Part shown: positions 1 through 7,206 of the stretch, in pieces
Position numbering within the stretch: the stretch's first letter is position 1
Layout: each line of letters opens with the position of its first letter
Source of the DNA: Actinomycetes bacterium
GTDB taxonomy: Bacteria > Actinomycetota > Acidimicrobiia > Acidimicrobiales > RAAP-2
Length of the DNA stretch: 64,000 bases
Direction of reading: 5' to 3'
Assembly (NCBI GenBank): GCA_021791895.1
Contig: JAJYVS010000014.1
Location: forward strand, 1-64,000
Translations under genes and position numbers: made by a program
The notes under the pieces: generated by a model
Databases searched by the model: none
Seen by the model: the letters and a program-made list of their open reading frames with translations, nothing else
Told to the model about the DNA's origin: nothing

Positions 1-1280
1 GCCGGGGGGTCGTCCCTGACGGCCGGCGGCTCCCGGGGGCCGGGGCCCTCTACGCCCTCTACGGCTGGTTCGGCGAGAACCTGGTCTCCATCTCCCTGGC
101 CCGGGCGGCGGCGCTGGTCGCCGCCGGCTGGCCCCAGGCCGAGGTCAAGGCGGCGGCCGAGGAGTCGGTGCCCGAGCTGGCGGCGTTGGTCGCCCCGTTC
201 GCACCGGCCGTCCTGCACGCTCACCGGGAGGCCGGCCGGCGCCTGGTGCTGGCCACCACCACCCCCGAGGACCTGGTCGCCCCGCTGGCCCAGGCGGTCG
301 GCTTCGACGAGGTGATCGCCACCCGCTACGCGGCGAACGGCGGCCGCTACACCGGACGGGTGGACGGGGGGTTCGTGTGGGGACCGGGGAAGCTGGCCGC
401 GGTCCGGCGGTGGGCCAAGGCCGCCGGGATCGATCTCGGGTCCTCCCACGCCTACACCGACAGCATCTACGACGCCCCGTTGCTCATGAGCGTGGGCCAC
501 CCCCACGCCCTCAACCCCGACCCCCGGCTCCACGCCCTGGCGCTGGCCCGGCGCTGGCCGGTCGAGCACTGGGACCGCCCGCCCGGCGTGCCCTCGATCG
601 TCGGGCTGGAGCCCTACCACCTCCTGCGCCAGCTGGTGCGCCGCTCGAGCTTCCCCTACGCCCGGTTCGACATCGCCGGGACCGACTCGGTCCCCCGCGC
701 CGGCGGGGTCATCCTGGCGGCCAACCACCGCAGCTACTTCGACGCCGTGGCGCTCGCCCTCGTCGCCCGGGACCTCGACCGTCCGGTCCGCTTCCTGGCC
801 AAGCAGGAGCTCTTCTCGGTCGGGGTGGCCGGCTGGGTGCTGCGGGCCATCGGGGGGATCCCGGTCGACCGGGCCAGCCGGTCGAGGGCCCCCCTCGACG
901 CCGCCGAGGCGTCGCTGCGGGCCGGGGAGGTGGTGGTCATCCTGCCCGAGGGGACCATCCCGAGGGGCGAGGCCGCCCGCGACCCGGTGCTGCACGGCCG
1001 GACCGGAGTGGCCCGGCTGGCCGCCGCCACCGGGGCCCCGGTGGTGCCGGTGGGCCTGTGGGGCACCGAGCGGGTGTGGCCCCGGGAGGCCCGGTTCCCC
1101 CAGCTGGTGGGGATCCACGACGTCTCGGTGCGGGTCGGGTCGGCGGTCCCGCTCGGCCTGGCCGACCCGGCGAGCGCCACCGAGACGATCATGGCCGCCA
1201 TTGCGTCGCTCATCCCCGCCGCCGAGCGGCCGGCCGGCGGTGCGGTGGCCACCGGGACCGATGCCCGCTTCGAACCGTGA
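1..1280 (+). CDS. HAD-IB phosphatase / PlsC acyltransferase fusion (5' partial)
   Basis: The reading frame is open from base 3 with no start codon, so the N-terminus lies upstream of the window. The first visible part is a HAD subfamily IB domain: motif II-like LATTT, a KLAAVRRW lysine motif and the acidic motif YTDSIYDAPLL; the nucleophile Asp loop would be upstream. The C-terminal half is a PlsC/LPLAT acyltransferase with the H-x4-D signature NHRSYFD and the substrate motif PEGTIPRG. Such fusions are thought to dephosphorylate and acylate a glycerolipid intermediate at the membrane; the substrate is not deducible. The TGA stop overlaps the GTG of murT (GTGA). The same two activities recur in the operon at 3354-9578. 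Confidence 0.9.
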   Translation, partial: RGVVPDGRRLPGAGALYALYGWFGENLVSISLARAAALVAAGWPQAEVKAAAEESVPELAALVAPFAPAVLHAHREAGRRLVLATTTPEDLVAPLAQAVGFDEVIATRYAANGGRYTGRVDGGFVWGPGKLAAVRRWAKAAGIDLGSSHAYTDSIYDAPLLMSVGHPHALNPDPRLHALALARRWPVEHWDRPPGVPSIVGLEPYHLLRQLVRRSSFPYARFDIAGTDSVPRAGGVILAANHRSYFDAVALALVARDLDRPVRFLAKQELFSVGVAGWVLRAIGGIPVDRASRSRAPLDAAEASLRAGEVVVILPEGTIPRGEAARDPVLHGRTGVARLAAATGAPVVPVGLWGTERVWPREARFPQLVGIHDVSVRVGSAVPLGLADPASATETIMAAIASLIPAAERPAGGAVATGTDARFEP

Positions 1281-2527
1281 GGCTGCGCACCCGTCTCGGT
1301 GCCGGCGTGGCCGGCGCGCTGAACGGGGTGTCCCGCCGCCTCGGGCTCGGTCGGGGGACGGTCCTCGGCGGCCGGGCCGGCATGGCCATCGCCCCCGGCG
1401 CCCTGGCCGAGCTGGCGGCAGGCCGCCTCGTGGCCCTGGTGAGCGGGACCAACGGCAAGACGACGACGACGGCGTTGTTGGCCGCGGCGCTCGAGGTCGG
1501 CGGGCGGCGCGTCGTCACCAACTCCACCGGGTCCAACATGCCCGCCGGTCACTTCGCCGCGCTGGCCCAAGGCGCAGGAGGGACCCCGGTCGTCCTCGAG
1601 GTCGACGAGGGCTACCTGCCCGGGAGCGTCGAGACCCTGGAGCCGAAGGTGGTCGTCCTCCTCAACCTCTCGCGCGACCAGCTCGACCGGAGCAACGAGG
1701 TCCGCATGGTGGCCGGGCGATGGCGCCGGGCGCTGGCCGGGTCCAGGGCGACCGTCGTCGCCAACGCCGACGACCCCCTCGTCGTCTACGGGGCCGAGCT
1801 GGCCGGATCGCTGCTCTGGGTCGCCGGCGGGGCTCGGTGGCGTGCCGATGCCGCCGGCTGCCCGGCCTGCGGGGGGCGGATCGAGTACTCGGTCGACTCG
1901 TGGTCCTGTCGCTGCGGGTTCACCCGGCCCCGACCGGAGGTCTCGGCGGTCGAGGAGGCGGGGACGACCACGGCGGTCTTCGCCGACGGCCGGCGGCTGC
2001 CGGTCACCCTCGCCATCCCCGGCGCGTTCAACCGCCGCAACGCGCTGATGGCCATGGCGGCGGCGGGGGCCCTCGGCGTGCCGGCTGAGGTCGCCCTGGC
2101 GGCGATGGGTCGGATCGAGGGGGTGGCCGGGCGGTTCTCGTTGCGCCGGGTCCAGGGGGTCTTGACCCGGGTGCTCCTGGCCAAGAACCCGGCCGGCTGG
2201 GAGGAGCTGCTCGACGTGGTCGCCCCGGGGACCGGGCCGGTGGTGGTGGCGATCAACGCCCGGATCGCCGACGGGCGGGACCCCTCGTGGCTGTGGGACG
2301 TGCCCTTCGAACGGCTCGCCGGGCGACCGGTGGTCGCCACCGGGGAGCGCAGCGCAGACGTGTCGGTCCGGCTCCACTACGCCGGGGTCGAGCACCAGCG
2401 GGTCGGCGACCCGGCCCAGGCGGTCGTGCTGGCCGGCCGGCTGGGCGCCGCCGGTGCCGACGGAGAGGCGGTCGAGTTCATCGGCAACTACACCGCGTTC
2501 CACGACCTGCTACGCGTGGGCGCCTGA
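1277..2527 (+). CDS. murT: MurT, lipid II isoglutaminyl synthase Mur-ligase subunit
   Basis: A Mur-ligase-fold protein of 416 aa, the usual MurT length. Visible are the ATP-binding P-loop SGTNGKTTTT, a central zinc ribbon (CPACGGRIEY...CRCGF) that distinguishes MurT from MurC-F, and a C-terminal DUF1727-type domain. With GatD it amidates the D-Glu of lipid II to D-isoglutamine, in the cytoplasm at the membrane. The start is the GTG overlapping the stop of the preceding gene. In the same frame an artefactual extension reaches far upstream, but homology-like sequence begins only here. gatD follows after 7 bp, so the two are almost certainly cotranscribed. Confidence 0.93.
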   Translation: MRLRTRLGAGVAGALNGVSRRLGLGRGTVLGGRAGMAIAPGALAELAAGRLVALVSGTNGKTTTTALLAAALEVGGRRVVTNSTGSNMPAGHFAALAQGAGGTPVVLEVDEGYLPGSVETLEPKVVVLLNLSRDQLDRSNEVRMVAGRWRRALAGSRATVVANADDPLVVYGAELAGSLLWVAGGARWRADAAGCPACGGRIEYSVDSWSCRCGFTRPRPEVSAVEEAGTTTAVFADGRRLPVTLAIPGAFNRRNALMAMAAAGALGVPAEVALAAMGRIEGVAGRFSLRRVQGVLTRVLLAKNPAGWEELLDVVAPGTGPVVVAINARIADGRDPSWLWDVPFERLAGRPVVATGERSADVSVRLHYAGVEHQRVGDPAQAVVLAGRLGAAGADGEAVEFIGNYTAFHDLLRVGA

Positions 2528-2534
2528 GGCGCCG

Positions 2535-3275
2535 ATGGCTCGTTCGGCGCTCCGGATCGTCGTGGTCTACCCGGACCTCCTCGGCACCTACGGCGACGGG
2601 GGCAACGGGGTGATCCTGGCCAGCCGGGCCCGACGCCGGGGCTTCGAGGTCGACCTCGTCGAGGCGGCGAGCGACCGCCCCCTGCCCCGGGCCGACCTCT
2701 ACACGCTGGGCGGCGGTGAGGACGCCCCCCAGGTCCAGGCGGCCGAGCGCCTGGGCGCCGAGGGGGTGCTGGCCGCGGCGGTCGCCGAGGGCGCGGCGGT
2801 GCTGGCGGTCTGCGCCGGCTACCAGATCCTCGGCAAGAGCTTCCCGACCGCCGAGGGGACCGCGTCGCCCGGCCTCGGTCTGTTCGAGGTGGCGACGGAG
2901 AAGGGCACCGGGGCCCGGGCGGTCGGCGAGATCGTGGTCGAGGCGGCCGTCCCGACGGTGGGTCTGCTCACCGGGTTCGAGAACCACGGCGGGGTGAGCG
3001 TGCGGGGTCCGTCGGCCGGCGCCCTCGGCACGCTGCGTCGGGGGTCGGGCAACGGTGACGGGACCGACGGGGTCTGGAGCGGTCGGCTGGTCGGCACCTA
3101 CCTCCACGGCCCGGTCCTGGCCCGCAACCCCGCTTTGGCCGATGTCCTGTTGTCCTGGGCCACCGGCCGCGACGACCTGGCCCCCCTCGACGATCGGCGG
3201 GAGGAGGCGTTGCGGGCCGAGCGCCTCGAGGCCGCCCTCAGCTCCCCGCTCTCGATGCTGCGTCGTCGGCGCTGA
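2535..3275 (+). CDS. gatD: GatD, lipid II isoglutaminyl synthase glutaminase subunit
   Basis: A CobQ/CobB-type class I glutamine amidotransferase of 246 aa that supplies ammonia to MurT. The nucleophile Cys lies in AVCAGYQILG and the catalytic His in GTYLHGPVLARNP, both typical of GatD. The ATG at 2535 is chosen because the protein then starts at MARSALRIVVVYPDLLGTYGD, matching the family N-terminus; the upstream in-frame extension lies inside murT. The C-terminal codons run into an 18-bp tandem repeat that carries the stop. Confidence 0.93.
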   Translation: MARSALRIVVVYPDLLGTYGDGGNGVILASRARRRGFEVDLVEAASDRPLPRADLYTLGGGEDAPQVQAAERLGAEGVLAAAVAEGAAVLAVCAGYQILGKSFPTAEGTASPGLGLFEVATEKGTGARAVGEIVVEAAVPTVGLLTGFENHGGVSVRGPSAGALGTLRRGSGNGDGTDGVWSGRLVGTYLHGPVLARNPALADVLLSWATGRDDLAPLDDRREEALRAERLEAALSSPLSMLRRRR

Positions 3276-3338
3276 GTGGGCCGCTGGCGCTGAGCGGTGC
3301 GCCGGTACTGAACGGGCCGTCGGCGTTGAGTGGGCCGC
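3267..3338 (+). repeat. Four imperfect 18-bp tandem repeats over the gatD stop
   Basis: Units at 3267-3284, 3285-3302, 3303-3320 and 3321-3338 share the pattern CGGCGCTGAGTGGGCCGC with a few changes each. Because 18 is a multiple of three, every unit puts a TGA in the gatD frame (3273, 3291, 3309, 3327), giving four stops in series. The array fills most of the gap to the convergent acyltransferase gene. I see no obvious hairpin-plus-T terminator in it. Confidence 0.8.
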
Positions 3339-3353
3339 CGGCGGCGCCGGGCC

Positions 3354-4373
3354 TCAGATCCGCGACGGGGCGCGTCGGCGCGCTCGGCGCGTTCGGGGGC
3401 GGCGGCGTCCGGCCAGCTTGGCCAGCTTCACGTCGGGCCAGGCCGGTTCGTCACGCCTCGGGCCGGCGGCACCGAGGGCCCAGGCCCGACGCCACGGTGC
3501 GACCTCGGGCCCGCGCAGGGCGAGTGCGCCGTCGTCGGGCCGGCGACGGGCGGTCCACCAGTCCGAGGCGATCTCGGCGGCCAAGAGCGCGACCGCCCGC
3601 TCGATGCGGACCGCGAAGCGCCGGGCGTCCTCGTCGGGCTCGGCCCGGAGCGGTGGGCCGAAGACCACCGTCACCTCCCCCCGCCGCAGCTGCCGGGCCC
3701 GGTTCTCGGTGCCCGAGCCGCCCGGACGCCCCGCGTCGTCCCGCTTGGGCAGGACGTGGCGGGTGCCGTGCAGGTAGACCGGGACCACCGGGGCACCGGC
3801 CCGCACCGCCAGGTAGGCGGCGCCCCCCCGGAACTCCTGGGCCCAGCCGTCGGGCGAGCGGCCCCCCTCGGGGAAGAGCACCAGGTTCCACCCCTCGCCG
3901 AGCAGCTCGGTGGCGACCTCGGCCGACCGGCGGTTGACCCGGGACCGCTCGATCGGGATGGCCGCCAAGGTGAGCGACCACAGGGCCGACTTCCAGGGCC
4001 GGTCGAAGAAGTAGTCGGCCGCCGCCCCGACCACGGCGCGGTGGCGGAAGCGAGCCGGCAACGCGGTGAGGAGGAGCGGGGTGTCGAGGTGGCTCGCGTG
4101 GTTGGCGGCGAAGACGACCGGCGCCTCGAGGTGGGCCAGGTACTCCTCGCCCCGGACCGTGGTCGGGGCGAGGACTCGGGCGAGCGGTCTGGTCACGTTG
4201 TCGAGCACCATCGCCCGCACGAGGCGGGCCGGGTAGCGCCGCGACCACTCGTGGTCGTAGTCGAGCCCGACGTGGCGCTCCGGCGCCGGCCGGTCGACGC
4301 CGGCCGGCCAGTCGGGCGCTCCGAGCGGGAACCGGAGCCGGCCGAGGGCTGCCAGGGTGTCGGGCAGCTTCAT
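3354..4373 (-). CDS. PlsC-family 1-acylglycerol-3-phosphate-type acyltransferase
   Basis: A lysophospholipid acyltransferase-like protein of 339 aa. Motif I is NHASHLD (H-x4-D) and the substrate-binding motif is FPEGGRSPDG. The C-terminus is Arg-rich. The chosen start is MKLPDTL at 4373, whose ATG overlaps the TGA of the upstream LarA-like gene (ATGA); a longer in-frame extension is Arg/Pro-rich shadow sequence. It is the last gene of a four-gene operon (reductase-HAD, Zn-dehydrogenase, LarA-like, acyltransferase), so it probably acylates the product of that pathway. The acyl donor and acceptor are unknown. Confidence 0.88.
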   Translation of the reverse strand: MKLPDTLAALGRLRFPLGAPDWPAGVDRPAPERHVGLDYDHEWSRRYPARLVRAMVLDNVTRPLARVLAPTTVRGEEYLAHLEAPVVFAANHASHLDTPLLLTALPARFRHRAVVGAAADYFFDRPWKSALWSLTLAAIPIERSRVNRRSAEVATELLGEGWNLVLFPEGGRSPDGWAQEFRGGAAYLAVRAGAPVVPVYLHGTRHVLPKRDDAGRPGGSGTENRARQLRRGEVTVVFGPPLRAEPDEDARRFAVRIERAVALLAAEIASDWWTARRRPDDGALALRGPEVAPWRRAWALGAAGPRRDEPAWPDVKLAKLAGRRRPRTRRARRRAPSRI

Positions 4374-5959
4374 TGCACGTCGGCCAGAAGCAGCGGGGGC
4401 ACGTGCATGTGGGTGATGGTCGGGGACCGACCGACGACGTCGCTCGCGATCTCCAGGGCGTCGGCCAGCGTCGAGGCGGGGGAGAAGCCCATCCGCCGGA
4501 CCGCCTTGGGGTCGCCGCCGAGGACGATGACCCGGCCGAGGTGCTCGAGGGCGTGCGCGCACCAGTACCACATGTAGAAGGGGTGCACGCCGTGGTAGGC
4601 GTGGCCGGTCCGGTAGAGGTGCACGTACCAGGGGTCGTTGGCGAAGGACTCCTCGTAGAGCTTGTGCATCTCGGCCGGGTCGGTCGTCTCGGTCAGCACC
4701 TGCTCGTAGAAGTCGATGTAGCTCGGGTGGAAGGCCGGGTCGAAGTGGGGCTTGGTCGGGTGCTGCATGATGAGCACCCCGCCCTCGCGCACGAGGGGCT
4801 TGCCCCGGTACAGGTTGAAGAAGTACCCGAGGCCGAGGCAGGCGACGAGGATCGGGTTCATGATCGAGTTCACGTTGTAGGGGCAGATGTAGGGGAGGCC
4901 CATCGTGAGCACATCGGTCTGCCCGGTGACGGCGACCCCCTGCTGACGCCAGACGTGCTCCAAGGCCAGGTCGTGGACCGCCTCCACCTCCCCGGCCTGC
5001 ACCGAGGTCATCTGGTGGGGGGCCTTGATGGAGTGGAAGATCTGTCTCGACAGCTTCCCCGGCGCGGCGTCGAGGGCGGCCGCGGTGGCGGCGTAGGTGG
5101 CCCGGTCACGCAGCGACCACTCCCACTCGCGACGCTGCAGGAAGGCGAACTGGGACGGGAAGGTGTCGGTGTTGAGGGTGGTCTCGATCTGGAAGACCTT
5201 GACCCCGCTCGCCGCGATGTGCCGGCCCATGCGCCAGTTGGAGGAGTGCAGCTCCGAGGACGGGGCGTGCATGAACGACCGGGAGTGGCGCATCGTCGTC
5301 GGGTTGTGGTGGTGGCGCAAGCTGCGGTAGCTGGCGAGGCCGGTGGCGACGCTCTTGTGGCCCCCGTCCATGGCCACGAGGCAGATGTTCACGTAGACGA
5401 CGAGGTCGCTCTCGGCCGCCCGCCGGTTGATCTCGACCTCCTCGCCCTCGGCGGTCCGGCCGAGATCGGTCAGGTTGCTCGGATCCTCGGCGTCGTGCTG
5501 GGTGAGGAGGCCCCGGGGCGCGAAGGCCTCGTAGATGCGGTCGCCGAGCGCGTGGCGCAGCTCGGCTTCGGTCATGCGACGGTGCAGAGCCAGCGCGGCG
5601 ATGAGCATCACGTCGTCCACGCCGGCCGCCGCGGCGAGGTCGAGCACCTGCTCGATCACCATCTGGCGGATGTCGGGGGCCTGCATCGGCGGGAGCGGGA
5701 GGGAGACGTCGTCGAAGCAGATCGTGAGGCGCATGCCCGGGGTCATGAGCGCCCGGAGCGGCTCGGAGCCGCCCACCGGGTGCTCGAGCGCCTCGGCGAT
5801 GGCGCCGATCGGGTCGGGGAGCGGTTCGAGGGGCTCGGGCGCGTAGAGCACCCTCGTGCCTTCGGGGAACCGCTCGAGGGTGAAGCCCTCCCCGTTCCAC
5901 AGGAGCGTGGGCGGCGTCGAGCCGTCCACCTCCAGCACGAACCCCGGTCGTGGGGTCAT
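4370..5959 (-). CDS. LarA-like (DUF2088, nickel-pincer racemase superfamily) protein
   Basis: A 529-aa protein resembling the lactate racemase LarA family. An LALHRRMT motif near residue 126 matches the catalytic-His region. GGHKSVATGLASYRSL near residues 199-214 followed by HHHN near 216 resembles the Lys and His region that binds the nickel-pincer nucleotide in LarA. The protein is longer than typical LarA (about 425 aa), with an extended His- and aromatic-rich C-terminus. LarA homologues act on alpha-hydroxy acids; this substrate is unknown. No larB, larC or larE is in the window, so cofactor synthesis must be encoded elsewhere if it is used. Start and stop overlap both neighbours by 4 bp, tying it to a lipid-type operon. 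Confidence 0.8.
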   Translation of the reverse strand: MTPRPGFVLEVDGSTPPTLLWNGEGFTLERFPEGTRVLYAPEPLEPLPDPIGAIAEALEHPVGGSEPLRALMTPGMRLTICFDDVSLPLPPMQAPDIRQMVIEQVLDLAAAAGVDDVMLIAALALHRRMTEAELRHALGDRIYEAFAPRGLLTQHDAEDPSNLTDLGRTAEGEEVEINRRAAESDLVVYVNICLVAMDGGHKSVATGLASYRSLRHHHNPTTMRHSRSFMHAPSSELHSSNWRMGRHIAASGVKVFQIETTLNTDTFPSQFAFLQRREWEWSLRDRATYAATAAALDAAPGKLSRQIFHSIKAPHQMTSVQAGEVEAVHDLALEHVWRQQGVAVTGQTDVLTMGLPYICPYNVNSIMNPILVACLGLGYFFNLYRGKPLVREGGVLIMQHPTKPHFDPAFHPSYIDFYEQVLTETTDPAEMHKLYEESFANDPWYVHLYRTGHAYHGVHPFYMWYWCAHALEHLGRVIVLGGDPKAVRRMGFSPASTLADALEIASDVVGRSPTITHMHVPPLLLADVQ

Positions 5960-7206
5960 CGCCGACCTCCTCGGGCGCCCGACCGCAGGTCGAACGCGAT
6001 CTTCACCGCTCCGCGGCGGCCGGCCGCCCCGGCGTGGGCGACGGCCTCCTCGAAGCGCTCCAGCGGATAGGTGGCCGAGACCAGTCGGCCCGTCCTCATG
6101 GCGGCGGCCGCCTCCAAGGCCACCTCGAAGGTGGCCCTCGTCCCGTGCTCGAGGACCTCGGTCCCGTAGGCGTAGGTCCCGGCGAGGCGGACCTCGCGGT
6201 GCCAGAGCGGGGCCAGGTCCACGTGGACCCGGCCCGGCATCCCGACCAGGACCACGCTGCCGCGCGGCCGGACGACGTCGAGGGACGCCGCGATGGACTC
6301 GGAGGAGCCGACGCAGTCGAACACCACGTCGGCCCCGCCAGTCAGCCTGGTTCCCGCGGCGCCGCCGACCACCATGGAGCGGGCGTGGCGACGGACCGCC
6401 CGGCCGAGCTGCTCGGGCGGGACGACGGCGTTCGCCCCCAGCTCCTCGGCCAGCCGGCGCTGGTTGGCGTAGCGGGCCCCGACCGCGAGGACCCGCGGCA
6501 AGGGCAGCGCGCCCTGGCCGGTCAGGTGGCCGACGGCGGCCACGACGGCGAGCCCGAGGGTCCCGGCACCGACCACGGCGACCACGTCGTCGGCGCCGAC
6601 CCCCGCGTGCAGCACCGCGTGCAGCGCGCAGGCCAGGGGCTCGACGGTCACCGCGTCGGTGTCGGACAGCCCGTCGTCGACCGGGTAGAGCTGGCTCTCG
6701 TGGGCAACCAGGCCGGCGGCGGACCAGCCGCCCCCGGTGTCGGCGCAGAAGCCGGTCTGGATGCCCGGGGCGAGGTGCCCGAAGCCGGTGTGCTCGCAGT
6801 CGCCGGTGTTGCCGACCCGGCACGAGGCGCACGGCGTGAGCCCGCGGGCGACGCAGCCCAACACCGGCTGGATCACCACCCGGGCCCCGGCCGCGAGCGG
6901 GGTCCCGCCGGCCCCGGTGGCGGCCGACTCGACCACGCCGAGGACCTCGTGGCCGGGGACGAAGGGGAAGCTCACCAGGGGTTCGAAGTACCGCGAGCTG
7001 CGGCCGTCGATGGTCGCCAGATCCGAACCGCAGATCCCCGAGAGGAGCGGGGTGACCCGGTGCCACCCCTCGCCCGGGAGCGCCGGAGGCTCGGTGTCGA
7101 CGAGGCGCAGGGGCGCCACCTTGGCGCCCCGCCCCGACCCGAGTCCCGAGGCGAGCCGGGACGCCGCGAACCGCGGGAGGCTCCGCTCGAAGACGAGCGC
7201 CTTCAC
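5956..7206 (-). CDS. Zinc-dependent alcohol dehydrogenase family protein
   Basis: A medium-chain dehydrogenase of 416 aa. The N-terminal GroES-like catalytic domain carries ICGSD (zinc Cys) and PGHEVLGVVE (zinc His/Glu). A CASCRVGNTGDC cluster is a structural-zinc-like loop. The Rossmann segment VVGAGTLGLAVV binds NAD(P). It is somewhat longer than a typical MDR (about 350 aa) because of an N-terminal extension. The GTG at 7206 overlaps the upstream TGA. Between a fatty acyl-CoA reductase and a LarA-like protein it plausibly oxidises or reduces a hydroxylated or aldehyde intermediate; that role is inferred from context. Confidence 0.87.
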   Translation of the reverse strand: MKALVFERSLPRFAASRLASGLGSGRGAKVAPLRLVDTEPPALPGEGWHRVTPLLSGICGSDLATIDGRSSRYFEPLVSFPFVPGHEVLGVVESAATGAGGTPLAAGARVVIQPVLGCVARGLTPCASCRVGNTGDCEHTGFGHLAPGIQTGFCADTGGGWSAAGLVAHESQLYPVDDGLSDTDAVTVEPLACALHAVLHAGVGADDVVAVVGAGTLGLAVVAAVGHLTGQGALPLPRVLAVGARYANQRRLAEELGANAVVPPEQLGRAVRRHARSMVVGGAAGTRLTGGADVVFDCVGSSESIAASLDVVRPRGSVVLVGMPGRVHVDLAPLWHREVRLAGTYAYGTEVLEHGTRATFEVALEAAAAMRTGRLVSATYPLERFEEAVAHAGAAGRRGAVKIAFDLRSGARGGRR

